Source: CF-13 sp035279665 (GTDB lineage: Bacteria; Chloroflexota; Dormibacteria; CF-121). Taken from it: DNA of 64,000 bases. This document shows positions 24,515 through 32,877 of this stretch, piece by piece. The stretch is taken from NCBI GenBank assembly GCA_035279665.1, contig DATEHI010000152.1, positions 72,072 to 136,071 of the forward strand, given 5' to 3'. Numbering within the stretch: the stretch's first letter is position 1; the number at the start of each line of letters is the position of its first letter. The notes beneath the pieces are model-generated. The model worked only from the letters and a program-made list of their open reading frames with translations, had not been told where the DNA came from and made no database searches. A program made the translations under genes and the position numbers.

Positions 24515-25885
24515 ATGGCGGCGCGTTATACCCGGATGGGAGCCGGGGCCGTCGACGCCATCATTCGCCGGCTGTTCTCGGCGCCAGGCGTCGCCGGACT
24601 GGTGGGCCTGCTTGCGCTGCTCCTCGGGCTGCCCTGGCTTATGGGCCACCGTTCTCCTCAGGGCTTCGAGCTGCCGCTCGCCCTGGCGTCGGTGGCGCTG
24701 ATGGCGGCGGCGGCCTGGTGCATGAACCGCGTGCGCGCCCGAGGCGCCGCGGCGGCCAACGTCGAACTAGCCCGCAAGCAGGCGATGTTCCGTGACGAGC
24801 TGGAGCAGCGGCTCCAGGTGCAAAGCCACCTCCGCGAGAGCGAGGCTCGCTTGCGGGCCATCATCGACAGCGCGCCGATCGTGCTGTTTGCGATCGACCG
24901 GGAGGGGGCGATTACCTTTTCGGCCGGCGTTGGTCCTGATCCCCTGGGCAAGAAGCCGGGCGAGGCGCTGGGCTGGCCGGCGTCCGATCTCTTCAGAGAC
25001 CACCCGGGGGTGGTCGAGGGCATCCGCCGTGCGCTCTCGGGGATCGATGGACAGGCAGAGCTGATCCAGGCCGAACGGTCGTTTTCCGTCAGTCTCGGGC
25101 CCTTTCGCGATACCGCCGGAAACACGGCGGGAGCCATCGTGGTCGCCGTCGATGTGACCGAGCGCCGGCTCATGGAGGAGAGGCTGCGCCAGACCGTCGA
25201 GACGCTGAAACAGGTCGACCAGAATCGGCAAGCCCTGCTCCGCCGGCTCGTCGATGCCCAGGAGAAGGAACGGCGAGCGATCGCACGCGACATCCATGAC
25301 GACACGATCCAGTCCATGTTTGCCGTCAGCCTCCGCTTGTCGACGCTTCGGAACACGCTGCGCGATGCCATCCAGGTCGAGCAGCTACACCTTCTGGAGC
25401 AGAGCGTCCAGGCGTCCACGGAACGGCTCCGCCACCTGCTCTTCGAGCTGCGGCCGGCGGCGCTCGATGAAGGGGGGCTTCCCGCAGCGCTGCGCGAGTA
25501 CCTGGATGTGATGAAAAGCGAGGACGCCATCGACGTCGAGCTGGAGACCACACTGGAGCGCAGCCCGGCCTCCGAGACCCAGGTGATCGCCTACCGCATC
25601 GCCCAGGAAGCGCTGGCCAATGTCCGCAAGCATGCCCGCGCCAGCCGCGTCGCATGTGCAGTGTCAGCCGTCGACGATGGCATCTTGACCCGGATCGCGG
25701 ACGACGGCGTGGGCTTCGAAGAGGAGCGCAGCCGCTCGGCAACCGGTCACCTGGGCATGGTCTCCATGCGCGAGCGTGCTGAGATTGCGGGCGGATGGTT
25801 TCGTGTCGCGTCATCCGAGGGCAAGGGCTGCATCGTCGAGTTCTGGATCCCGGACAACAAGGATGGTGTGTCGCGTGCAGCCTGA
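24515..25885 (+). CDS. NarX-type sensor histidine kinase with PAS domain
   Basis: A 456-residue kinase. Two transmembrane helices (about 25-44 and 53-70) anchor it, then a coiled coil, a PAS domain (about 108-215, ARLRAIIDSAPIVLFAIDRE), and a HisKA_3 dimerisation domain with H261 in ERRAIARDIHDDTIQSM. The ATPase domain has QEALANVRKHA, DDGVGF and GHLGMVSMRERA. The signal is unknown; the PAS could bind a small ligand or cofactor. The gene overlaps its partner regulator gene by 23 bases. Confidence 0.88.
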   Translation: MAARYTRMGAGAVDAIIRRLFSAPGVAGLVGLLALLLGLPWLMGHRSPQGFELPLALASVALMAAAAWCMNRVRARGAAAANVELARKQAMFRDELEQRLQVQSHLRESEARLRAIIDSAPIVLFAIDREGAITFSAGVGPDPLGKKPGEALGWPASDLFRDHPGVVEGIRRALSGIDGQAELIQAERSFSVSLGPFRDTAGNTAGAIVVAVDVTERRLMEERLRQTVETLKQVDQNRQALLRRLVDAQEKERRAIARDIHDDTIQSMFAVSLRLSTLRNTLRDAIQVEQLHLLEQSVQASTERLRHLLFELRPAALDEGGLPAALREYLDVMKSEDAIDVELETTLERSPASETQVIAYRIAQEALANVRKHARASRVACAVSAVDDGILTRIADDGVGFEEERSRSATGHLGMVSMRERAEIAGGWFRVASSEGKGCIVEFWIPDNKDGVSRAA

Positions 25886-26546
25886 CGACGCAACGATCAG
25901 CGTGCTGCTCGTCGAGGACCACGTCCTGGTTGCGGAGGGGCTCGCGGCCATGCTCAACGGAACCGGCGACATCCGGGTGGTGGGCACTGCCACGACCGCG
26001 GCGGACGCCGTCCGGTTGGCAGCCGGGGAGCAGCCCGCCGTCGTCGTCATGGACTCCCACCTGCCGGACGGCGCTGGCGCGGACATCGCGGATCGCATTC
26101 GTGAACAGCAACCGCAGGTGGCGATCGTCTTCCTCAGCGCCGACGAGAGCGAGGCGGCCATGATTGCCGCCGTTCGGGCGGGGGCCTGCGCCTACCTGCC
26201 CAAGTCCCGTGCCACCGCCGACGTCGTCGAGGCCGTTCGCCGCGCCGCGCAAGGGGAAATGCTGATCCCCGCGGGACAACTGGCGAGACTGCTGGCCCGA
26301 TCGCACGAGATGGCCCGTGACGAGCAGGAACGTCGCCGCCTGCGCGACGCCCTCACCCTCCGCGAGAAGGAGGTCCTCGCCTTGATGGCGGAGGGCCTCG
26401 ACAACCGCGCGATTGCGGCGGATCTCGGGATCGCCTTCACCACGGTTCGCGGTCACGTCCAGAACATCCTGGAAAAGCTGGACGCTCACTCCAAGCTGGA
26501 AGCGCTTGCCTGCGCCGCCCGCTACGCCCTGCTCGACGCCGCCTAG
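25863..26546 (+). CDS. NarL/FixJ-family response regulator
   Basis: A 227-residue DNA-binding regulator. The receiver domain carries E18/D19 and the phosphorylation site D64 (VVMDSHLPDG), with K in LPKSRA; the C-terminal LuxR-type helix-turn-helix is clear (LTLREKEVLALMAEGLDNRAIA). Start could be ATG 25863, or GTG 25866 or 25875; all overlap the kinase gene. Target genes are not evident, though its own downstream neighbour is the IS256-derived gene. Confidence 0.88.
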   Translation: MVCRVQPDDATISVLLVEDHVLVAEGLAAMLNGTGDIRVVGTATTAADAVRLAAGEQPAVVVMDSHLPDGAGADIADRIREQQPQVAIVFLSADESEAAMIAAVRAGACAYLPKSRATADVVEAVRRAAQGEMLIPAGQLARLLARSHEMARDEQERRRLRDALTLREKEVLALMAEGLDNRAIAADLGIAFTTVRGHVQNILEKLDAHSKLEALACAARYALLDAA

Positions 26547-26578
26547 CGGCCCCGAGAACTGCCCGACGCAAGGGAGGC

Positions 26579-26594
26579 ACCTGCAGCTGCAGGT
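26579..26594. repeat. Perfect 16-base palindrome
   Basis: ACCTGCAGCTGCAGGT reads the same on both strands. It stands 33 bases after the response-regulator stop and directly before a larger hairpin, so it could be an operator or part of a terminator structure. Confidence 0.5.
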
Positions 26595-26643
26595 ACGGAG
26601 GGCGCCACCGCTGCATCGCGACATCGCGCCTGGGCCTCCGTAC
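26593..26643 (+). terminator. Hairpin between regulator and IS256-derived gene
   Basis: GTACGGAGG (26593-26601) pairs with CCTCCGTAC (26635-26643), with a possible inner GGCGC/GCGCC helix. No T-run follows, so termination is uncertain; it may be a regulatory leader structure. Confidence 0.35.
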
Positions 26644-26799
26644 GCTGTGGCCATGATGACTTCGGGCACGCTCCCGCCCCCGCAAAGCCGTACGACCCCG
26701 GCCGGCCGGCCGCTGGTCGTCGCCAGCGATCCTCGCCGTGGCGCCCGACCGAACCAGTCCCATGCGCGTGCCGTCCGCCGCTGACAAATTCCCGGTTCT

Positions 26800-26805
26800 G
26801 GAGGA
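26800..26805 (+). promoter_or_regulatory. Strong ribosome binding site of the IS256-derived gene
   Basis: GGAGGA six bases before GTG 26812. A well-formed site in front of a catalytically altered transposase argues that the protein is still made. Confidence 0.6.
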
Positions 26806-26811
26806 AATCAA

Positions 26812-27948
26812 GTGTCGCCCAGGTTCTCAACGCTTGCCGCATCCGTGCTGCTCTCTCCAGTACAGGCCCGTCGCCGCTCGGGCTCGCCACCGACGCTCCG
26901 TCTCTTGACGTCGACCAACCAGGCCGACGGGCCGCCGTCGCCACGTCTGCACCCGACCCGGCGACCGGTGCCGCCCATCGCCCTTCTGCCCGTCGCCTAC
27001 CGCGGCAGCTATCTACGCCGGCTGCTCGCACCGCGCCGCCCGGTTGAACACGCGCTGCTCTCGGTGATCCAGCAGATGTACCTGACGGGCGCCAGCACGC
27101 GCACGATCGATGCCCTGGCGGAGAATGTGGGCGTCCCCGGGACCGACCCGGCCGTGGTCGAGTCCCAGGCGGGCGACTGGGACGTTCGCGTCGAGACCTT
27201 TCGTCATCGAAAGCTCCGGGAGGCCTATCCGTACCTGACGCTGGTCGAAACCCCGGCGCTGGTGCGTGAAGCCGGTCAAGTGCAGACCTGCCAGATCGTC
27301 GTCGCCATCGGCATCGACGAATCCGGGAATCGCGACGTGATCGGCTTTGCGATCCGGCCGTCCGAGTCACTCACGACGTTTTGGGAGATCTTCCTGCGCG
27401 ATCTGGAAGACCGTGGGCTCACCGGCCTGCGCTTGGTGACCTCCGACCGGCTGCCTGGCCTGCTGCCCTCGCTCTCCGCCGTGTTCCCGGGCGTGCCATG
27501 GCAGCGCTGCCGTGAGAGCGTCATCGCCGAAGCGGTCCACACCGTGCCGAGGGACGACCGGCCCGCCCTTGAGGCCAGCCTCCGCGCGGCATTCGCCCAG
27601 CCGGATGCCTCGAGTGCGATCGCGGCCCTCGCGCGCGTTCGCAGTCGCTTCGGGGCCGAGCACCCTGAGCTGGTCGCGGCACTGGCGGCAACGGTCGCCG
27701 AGGACGTTGCCGCCTATCAGGTCCCGCGGGCGCATCGCCGCCTCGTCACCTCGGTGAGCGGGCTCGCCTCGTTGCAGAGTGAGCTGCGGCAATCCTGTCA
27801 GTTGGTCGGGATCTTCCCCCACCCGCAAGCGCTCCTGCGGCTCTCCGGCACCATCCTGCAGGAGATCTCTGAGGAGTGGGCGGCTCGCCCTCTGCGGCTG
27901 AGACGGCGGGCTACGGCAGGGGCGGCGGCGTGGGCACCGGCGGCGTAG
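26812..27948 (+). CDS. IS256-family transposase-derived protein, catalytic triad lost
   Basis: A 378-residue protein that aligns by eye with mutator (IS256) transposases from about residue 65 on: AYPYL (138-142), VVAIGIDESGNRDVIGF, LVTSDRLPGL, PGVPWQRCR, LVGIFP and EEW near 355. Two catalytic acids are replaced: the first Asp (YPYLxLDAT) is V145 and the Glu (NPLER) is A319; only D212 remains. The usual CxxH histidine is S236. The first 60 residues are Pro/Arg-rich and unlike transposases. The frame is uninterrupted and GGAGGA lies six bases before GTG 26812. No terminal inverted repeats are seen. I infer a domesticated DNA- or protein-binding factor rather than an active element. It overlaps the opposite gene by 38 bases at the 3' end. 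Confidence 0.7.
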   Translation: MSPRFSTLAASVLLSPVQARRRSGSPPTLRLLTSTNQADGPPSPRLHPTRRPVPPIALLPVAYRGSYLRRLLAPRRPVEHALLSVIQQMYLTGASTRTIDALAENVGVPGTDPAVVESQAGDWDVRVETFRHRKLREAYPYLTLVETPALVREAGQVQTCQIVVAIGIDESGNRDVIGFAIRPSESLTTFWEIFLRDLEDRGLTGLRLVTSDRLPGLLPSLSAVFPGVPWQRCRESVIAEAVHTVPRDDRPALEASLRAAFAQPDASSAIAALARVRSRFGAEHPELVAALAATVAEDVAAYQVPRAHRRLVTSVSGLASLQSELRQSCQLVGIFPHPQALLRLSGTILQEISEEWAARPLRLRRRATAGAAAWAPAA

Positions 27949-28342
27949 GCGTCGGTAACGTCGGCGTCACCGGGACCGTCGGCGTCACCGGGAGCGTCGG
28001 CGTCGGGACCGGCAGCGTCGGGAAGATGCCTGTCTCGGTGGGCGTCAGGCTGGGGCCCGAGGTGCCGGGGGTGGGCCCACCGGACGGCGTCGCCCCGGGC
28101 TGGGGCCGCGGGTGGCCGGCGCTGGCCTGGTCCTGCGATGCATCGTTTATGATCGCCGGTGAAAGCGGGGCGAGCGTCTGAAGACTCTCCGCACGGTAGT
28201 CGCCAAGCAGTGGCCCATGGACGCTGCTCGTAAGGCGGCGAACATCCGGTGACCAGCCCCCCACGCTGGCGGCAACCCAAAGGAGCAGCAGGACGGCCGT
28301 TGCGACCACCATCCACTGCCCCCAGCGAAGGGTTCGTTTCAT
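27911..28342 (-). CDS. Membrane-anchored Pro/Thr-rich protein
   Basis: A 143-residue protein with one N-terminal transmembrane helix (about 9-29) and a long exported tail built of Pro, Thr, Val and Leu repeats (TPTLPVTPTVPVTPTLPTP). Such tails usually act as stalks or wall-spanning linkers, here without a terminal domain. ATG 28342 overlaps the stop of the HD-GYP gene (ATGA), so they are coexpressed; it may be a partner of that receptor. Function unknown. Confidence 0.6.
   Translation of the reverse strand: MKRTLRWGQWMVVATAVLLLLWVAASVGGWSPDVRRLTSSVHGPLLGDYRAESLQTLAPLSPAIINDASQDQASAGHPRPQPGATPSGGPTPGTSGPSLTPTETGIFPTLPVPTPTLPVTPTVPVTPTLPTPTPPVPTPPPLP
27942..28020. repeat. 18-base tandem repeat coding for the Pro/Thr stalk
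   Basis: Two nearly identical 18-base units (27960-27977 and 27978-27995, beginning GTCGGCGTCACCGGGA) with degenerate copies on both sides. They encode the PVTPT repeats of the minus-strand protein and could change length by slippage. Confidence 0.55.
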
Positions 28343-30063
28343 GCGACGGAATCGAGCCGAATATCGGACGCGTGCGGCGTCGGCTTCTTGCCCATCTCTT
28401 CCAGGCGGGCGAAGATGGCGCCCTTCCTTGCCTTGAACGCCTCAACGACCGCGGGATCGAACTGGCGACCGGCCTCGCTGACCATGGTCCGCGCCGCGAA
28501 CTCGAAGGAAAATCCCTTGCGATAGGGCCGGTCCGACGTCATCGCGTCGAAGGCATCGGCGAGCGTGACAATGCGCGCCAGCTGTGAAATGGAGGCGCCC
28601 TTGAGCCCATCCGGATAGCCTTCACCGTCCCATCGCTCGTGGTGATGCCGGATGGGGTCGAGGCTCGGTTGGAGAAAGGGGACGTCCTTCAACATCTCGT
28701 AACCGATCACCGGATGGCGCCGGATGGAGGCCCATTCTTCGTCGTTGAGCGGGCCCGTCTTGGCCAGGACCTTGTCGGACACGCCGATCTTGCCGACGTC
28801 GTGCAGCAGCCCGGCGCGCCGAAGCACGACCAGGTCCGCCTCCGCCAGGTTCATGCCTTTCGCCAGCTCCAGGCTGATGGCGGCGACGCGCGCCGAGTGC
28901 TCGAAGGTGTAGGGATCGCGGGCGTCGATGGCGCGGGCGAGCGCTTCGAGGTTGCGAAAGTACGCCTCGTCGCGCGCCCGGATCTGCTCCTGCAAGGCCG
29001 CCGTCATCTCATTGAAGGTCGTGGCCAGGTAGCCGATCTCATCAGGCGACGCCACCTGGACCCGGCGGCTGTAGTCACCGGCCGAGACCACCCGCATCGA
29101 GGCGACTAGCTGGTCGATCGGTCGGGTGATCCGGTCGGCGAGCATGAGACCGATCAGAATCGTCCCCAGCGCTATCGCCCCGAACAATGCCACCAGCACC
29201 AGCCGGATGGCGTTGAGCGAGCCCGAGAGGTCGTCCGAAGGCACGGCTACCGCGAGATAACCCACCTGGGAACCGCGCATCGTCCAGTCGTTGACCAACA
29301 GCCGGTACGGCCGGCCACCCCACTGGGTCGCCACTCGCACCGGAGTGTCGGGCGTCACCTCGTGCCTGACGTCGCCGGACAACGACGGGCTGCCGGCGAC
29401 GGAGCTGGCCAATACCATACCCGACGACCCATAAAACCCGATCGGGAGGGAGCTCGAACCGGCGATCGTCTGCGCGATCTCGGTCAAGGGCTGGCCGAGC
29501 AGCACCGCGCCCCCAACGGTCGGCGTCGCGGTTTCGGTCCAGATGGGTGCCACCCAGTAGAGCATCGGCGGGGTCTCACTCGCCACGAAGACATATTTGT
29601 CACCGAGGGCGTCTCGGTCTCCCCGCAGGGCATGCTGGACGGCGGCCTGCGAGGTGTAGGCCGCGCCATCGGACCGGGTCTCCACGGCCGCGCCGTTTCG
29701 GCCGAGTTCCACCAGTTGGCGCCCGCTCTTGTCGAGGACGCGGAGCACGAGGTGTTCGGGCTGCGCATTACCGACGATGGGGCCAAGCAAGCGCCCGACC
29801 GCCGCACCATCGCCGCGCGCCACCCCCGCATCGATGCCGGCCGTGTTGGTCGCCGCTCGAAGTTGCTGCAACCTGTCGTTTTCCACACCGGCGAGCCGGT
29901 CATTACTGCGCAGAGAGTTGCGGACCAGGCTGTTGTCGACTGCCCCCTCGGCCGAGCCGCCCACCTGCGCGCTGACAACGGCGATGCCCACGGCACCCAC
30001 GAAAACCACGAGCACGACGAAGGGAAGAACGATCCGACGCCGAAGGGAGGGGTGCCTGACCAT
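28339..30063 (-). CDS. Membrane receptor with HAMP and HD-GYP domains
   Basis: A 574-residue probable cyclic-di-GMP phosphodiesterase. A transmembrane helix near the N-terminus (about 10-32) and another near residue 300 enclose an exported dCache-like sensor domain; then come HAMP (about 320-372, ADRITRPIDQLVASM), and an HD-GYP domain with LLHDVGKIGV, the HHHERWDGEGYPDGLKG signature and DAFDAMTSDRPYR. It would lower c-di-GMP in response to an outside signal. ATG 30063 is preferred to a TTG at 30129 because it gives a basic start just before the helix. Confidence 0.88.
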   Translation of the reverse strand: MVRHPSLRRRIVLPFVVLVVFVGAVGIAVVSAQVGGSAEGAVDNSLVRNSLRSNDRLAGVENDRLQQLRAATNTAGIDAGVARGDGAAVGRLLGPIVGNAQPEHLVLRVLDKSGRQLVELGRNGAAVETRSDGAAYTSQAAVQHALRGDRDALGDKYVFVASETPPMLYWVAPIWTETATPTVGGAVLLGQPLTEIAQTIAGSSSLPIGFYGSSGMVLASSVAGSPSLSGDVRHEVTPDTPVRVATQWGGRPYRLLVNDWTMRGSQVGYLAVAVPSDDLSGSLNAIRLVLVALFGAIALGTILIGLMLADRITRPIDQLVASMRVVSAGDYSRRVQVASPDEIGYLATTFNEMTAALQEQIRARDEAYFRNLEALARAIDARDPYTFEHSARVAAISLELAKGMNLAEADLVVLRRAGLLHDVGKIGVSDKVLAKTGPLNDEEWASIRRHPVIGYEMLKDVPFLQPSLDPIRHHHERWDGEGYPDGLKGASISQLARIVTLADAFDAMTSDRPYRKGFSFEFAARTMVSEAGRQFDPAVVEAFKARKGAIFARLEEMGKKPTPHASDIRLDSVA

Positions 30064-30260
30064 GGGTTTGCTGGGTTTTGCCTTGCCGTTTGCGTTACGG
30101 CCTGATAGGAGAACGACCCCCTTTTGCAACCCTTGCTAGGTAGTCTTGCCGATACCTGGGCCGTCAGTCCAATTGCAGGGGTCGCCGGCAGTGCGCCCGG
30201 GGGGCGAAAGGCGCCTCCCAGGCGGCTAGTGTCGAGCCATTCCCTTTTGGAGGTGTCGTA

Positions 30261-30857
30261 ATGCGCAAGCTGATGGCATCCATCGCCGCCCTGGGGGCGG
30301 TCCCGATCGTGGCGATTGCGGCGGTTCAGACGGCGGCGCCGGCACTCGCGGACACGCCGGGCGTCTCGCCGACGTGCTTCCCGCAAACGATGAACCCGCA
30401 TCCGACCGACCCCGCCGGGCAGACGACGAACACACTGTTCTGCACGTCGACCAACCCGAACGCAACGGGTTCGGGCGGCAGCGGATCCGCTGGGTCCGGC
30501 TCAGCCGGCAGGGCCGGCAAGGGCACGGGCTCCGGCGCGACGGCGGCCGGAAAAACGGCCGACGGGGGCCAGACCTCGCTGGCAAGTTCGTCCGGATCGG
30601 TGCCGGACGAAAGCTCGCGGTCGACCGCTCAGTTTGCCTGGGCCTCCGATACTGGAAAGCCGGCGGCCTCGAACAGCACTGGGCTCTTTGGCGGCCTGAT
30701 CAGCTTCTTCGCGTCGGCCGGCGGCCTCGTCTTCTTGTTCGGCCTGCTGATGCTGATGCTGATCGTCCTCGTCGCACTCGCCGTCATCGCGGCGCTTCGT
30801 CGCGGCGCCGGCAAGAACCTCGCGTCGCGCTTCTCGCGCGTCACGTACCGGGCCTAG
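30261..30857 (+). CDS. Secreted Ser/Gly-rich protein with C-terminal membrane helix
   Basis: A 198-residue protein not assigned to a family. A clear signal peptide (ending APALA) precedes a short segment with two cysteines (SPTCFPQT and TLFCTST), a low-complexity Gly/Ser/Ala/Thr region (about 70-130) and a C-terminal transmembrane helix with a basic tail. This resembles surface proteins held in the membrane by the C-terminus. GGAGGTG lies six bases before ATG 30261. It has its own transcription unit. Confidence 0.65.
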   Translation: MRKLMASIAALGAVPIVAIAAVQTAAPALADTPGVSPTCFPQTMNPHPTDPAGQTTNTLFCTSTNPNATGSGGSGSAGSGSAGRAGKGTGSGATAAGKTADGGQTSLASSSGSVPDESSRSTAQFAWASDTGKPAASNSTGLFGGLISFFASAGGLVFLFGLLMLMLIVLVALAVIAALRRGAGKNLASRFSRVTYRA

Positions 30858-30873
30858 ACGCGCTTCGTATCGT

Positions 30874-30901
30874 CAGAGGGGAGGCCGCTGCCTCCCTTCT
30901 G
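30874..30901. terminator. Bidirectional hairpin between convergent genes
   Basis: A 12-base-pair stem with a CGCT loop (CAGAGGGGAGGC / GCCTCCCTTCTG, one G-T pair), located exactly between two convergent stop codons. It lacks a strong T-run but is the only terminator candidate for both. Confidence 0.6.
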
Positions 30902-30920
30902 ATGTTGTCGGTTCAGGGGG

Positions 30921-31103
30921 TCAAGGCTGCTCATGCTGGTTGCTGAAGGCGTCGTGGATGACGCTGCCCGCGAGGGCGATGCCGATACCCGCGCCGACTC
31001 CGGCCACCAGGAAGGCGAGCCAGTCACCCGCGAGATGCACGTGCAGGTACAACCCGCCCAGCAACAGGACCAGCGCGAGCAGCAGCCAGGTCAGCCGATC
31101 CAT
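30921..31103 (-). CDS. Small two-helix membrane protein
   Basis: A 60-residue protein with two hydrophobic helices (about 5-24 and 28-49) and a polar C-terminus. It follows the DUF5666-like gene by 18 bases and is the last gene of the MacB-type exporter run, so it may be a small accessory subunit; no family recognised. Confidence 0.55.
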   Translation of the reverse strand: MDRLTWLLLALVLLLGGLYLHVHLAGDWLAFLVAGVGAGIGIALAGSVIHDAFSNQHEQP

Positions 31104-31121
31104 TCCATTCGTTAGCCCGCG

Positions 31122-31619
31122 TCAGCCACCGGTGGCCGCGCCGCCGCCGAACCCGCCAAGCCCCGACCCGGCCGGGACGATGTTGATGCTGTTGGCCTTG
31201 ATGCTGCCGTCCGCCTGGCGCGTACCGGTCACGGTGATCGTCTCGGCCTCCTGCAGGTCTGAGGCTTGACCAACCACGGTCTTGCGGACGATCACACTGG
31301 GATCGAAGGTGACCTTGACGTCCGTGTTGCAACGGGTGTCATGGATCGTGAAGCTGTTGGCCGTGAGATTGGCGACGGTACCGGTTGCACCCCGCCGGGC
31401 CGCCGCACCGGAGGCGCTCGGGGCCGGCGTCGCGCCCGGACTCGGGCAGGCGGCCGCGAACCCGCGGCCTCCGCCCAGGCCGGTGCCCCCGGTCCGCGTG
31501 CCAGTCGTGGCCGCCGCGGCGTTGGCCGTGGCGCCGCCACCGCCGACTTTGTAGCCGCCATAGAAACCGCCGAGTAAGCCGACGATGACGACGAGGGCGG
31601 CGATCGGTAGCTTGATCAC
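31122..31619 (-). CDS. Exported DUF5666-like protein
   Basis: A 165-residue protein with an N-terminal membrane anchor (about 5-27, ending GGFYGGYKVGG), a Gly/Ala/Thr-rich linker and a beta-barrel-like domain (GTVANLTANSFTIHD ... TITVTGTRQADGSIKANSI) of the type found in DUF5666 proteins. It is placed 19 bases downstream of the MacB permease gene. Gly-rich ends similar to that of the MacA-like adaptor suggest both proteins work together at the outer face of the membrane. Role unknown. Confidence 0.6.
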   Translation of the reverse strand: MIKLPIAALVVIVGLLGGFYGGYKVGGGGATANAAAATTGTRTGGTGLGGGRGFAAACPSPGATPAPSASGAAARRGATGTVANLTANSFTIHDTRCNTDVKVTFDPSVIVRKTVVGQASDLQEAETITVTGTRQADGSIKANSINIVPAGSGLGGFGGGAATGG

Positions 31620-31638
31620 TGCATGACCTCCTGGGGAT

Positions 31639-32877
31639 TCACTCGTAGCGCAAGGCTTCGATCGGACGCAGCCTTGCCGCTCGGTTTGCGGGATAGAGAC
31701 CGAAGAAGAGACCGATACCGACGGAAATGCCGAACGCCATGAAGACCGACGGTGTGGAGATGACGGGTGTGGGCAGCGTCGAGACCAGCAGCGGCAGGAT
31801 CCGTGCGAGGCCGAAGCCGATCAAGATCCCGAGCGCGCCGCCCAGGCCGGAGAGGAACATCGACTCGATCAGGAACTGCAAGAGGATGTCCTGACGCCGT
31901 GCGCCGATCGCCTTTCGGATCCCGATCTCGCGCGTCCGCTCTGTGACGGTGACGAGCATGATGTTCATGATTCCAATACCGCCGACAACGAGGGAGATGC
32001 CGGCGATGGCGCCGAGCATCAGGGTGAGCACACCCGTCGTCTGCGAGGCGCTGTTGAGCACGTCCTGCTGGCTCAGAATCTGGAAGTCGGCGAGGGTCGG
32101 GTCCGAAATGTGATGCCGGTCCAGCAAGACCTGCGTGACCTCGGTGTTGGCCGCCGTCGTCGCCTGCGCGCTGGTGGCCTCGACGTAGATCTGCTGGACA
32201 TTTTTACCGCGTCCGCCCAGCAGGTAGCTCCATGCCGAGGTAATCGGCACGACGACCACGTCGTCCTGGTTGTTGAAGCCGCCCGACGACCCCTTGGGAG
32301 CGAAGACGCCGATGACACGGAAGTTCTGCCGGTTGATCTTCATCACCTGGCCGATCGGATCGGCGCCCCCGAAAAGGTTCGTGGCAACCGTTGGTCCGAT
32401 GACCGCCACCTTGCTGGCGGCGTCGACCTCACCCGAGCTGAAGAACGTGCCGCGCGCCACCTCGTAATTCCTCACTGAGGGGAAATCCTGCGTCGTGCCC
32501 GTCAGGCTGCTGTTCCAGTTCTGATTACCGTAGGTCAGCTGTGCCCGGCCGCCCGCGCTCGGAATGGCCGTCACCACGTCCGGCGATGTTTGCCGGTTCG
32601 CGATGGCCTTGGCATCGTCCAGTGTCAGGCTCGACCCGGTGCCGAAGCCCTGCTGGACGCCGCCCGCACCTCTCGCGTTCGACGGAAATACGGTCAGCAA
32701 GTTGGAGCCGAGCGATTGGATTTGCTGTTGGACGGCCACGGTGGCGCCGTTGCCGACGCCGACCAGCAGGATGACGGCCGACACGCCGATCAGGATGCCG
32801 AGCATCGTGAGTGCGGACCGCAGGCGGTTCGACAACAACCCATTCACCGCCAGCCGTAGGCCCTCGAGGATGCTCAT
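31639..32877 (-). CDS. MacB-type ABC transporter permease
   Basis: A 412-residue FtsX/MacB permease: helix one (RLRSALTMLGILIGVSAVIL), a large exported MacB_PCD domain (about 50-270) and three C-terminal helices with GGIGIMNIMLVTVTERTREI and IGIRKAIGARRQDI, the hallmark of MacB. It would act mechanically to export a peptide, drug or lipid substrate. Start overlaps the ATPase gene by four bases. Confidence 0.9.
   Translation of the reverse strand: MSILEGLRLAVNGLLSNRLRSALTMLGILIGVSAVILLVGVGNGATVAVQQQIQSLGSNLLTVFPSNARGAGGVQQGFGTGSSLTLDDAKAIANRQTSPDVVTAIPSAGGRAQLTYGNQNWNSSLTGTTQDFPSVRNYEVARGTFFSSGEVDAASKVAVIGPTVATNLFGGADPIGQVMKINRQNFRVIGVFAPKGSSGGFNNQDDVVVVPITSAWSYLLGGRGKNVQQIYVEATSAQATTAANTEVTQVLLDRHHISDPTLADFQILSQQDVLNSASQTTGVLTLMLGAIAGISLVVGGIGIMNIMLVTVTERTREIGIRKAIGARRQDILLQFLIESMFLSGLGGALGILIGFGLARILPLLVSTLPTPVISTPSVFMAFGISVGIGLFFGLYPANRAARLRPIEALRYE

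Noticed and set aside
24215..24649. 144-residue minus-strand frame upstream of the LOG gene
   Set aside because: Overlaps the kinase start and has no recognisable domain.
26812..27948. Intact IS256 insertion sequence
   Set aside because: Catalytic Asp and Glu are missing, N-terminus differs and no terminal inverted repeats were found.
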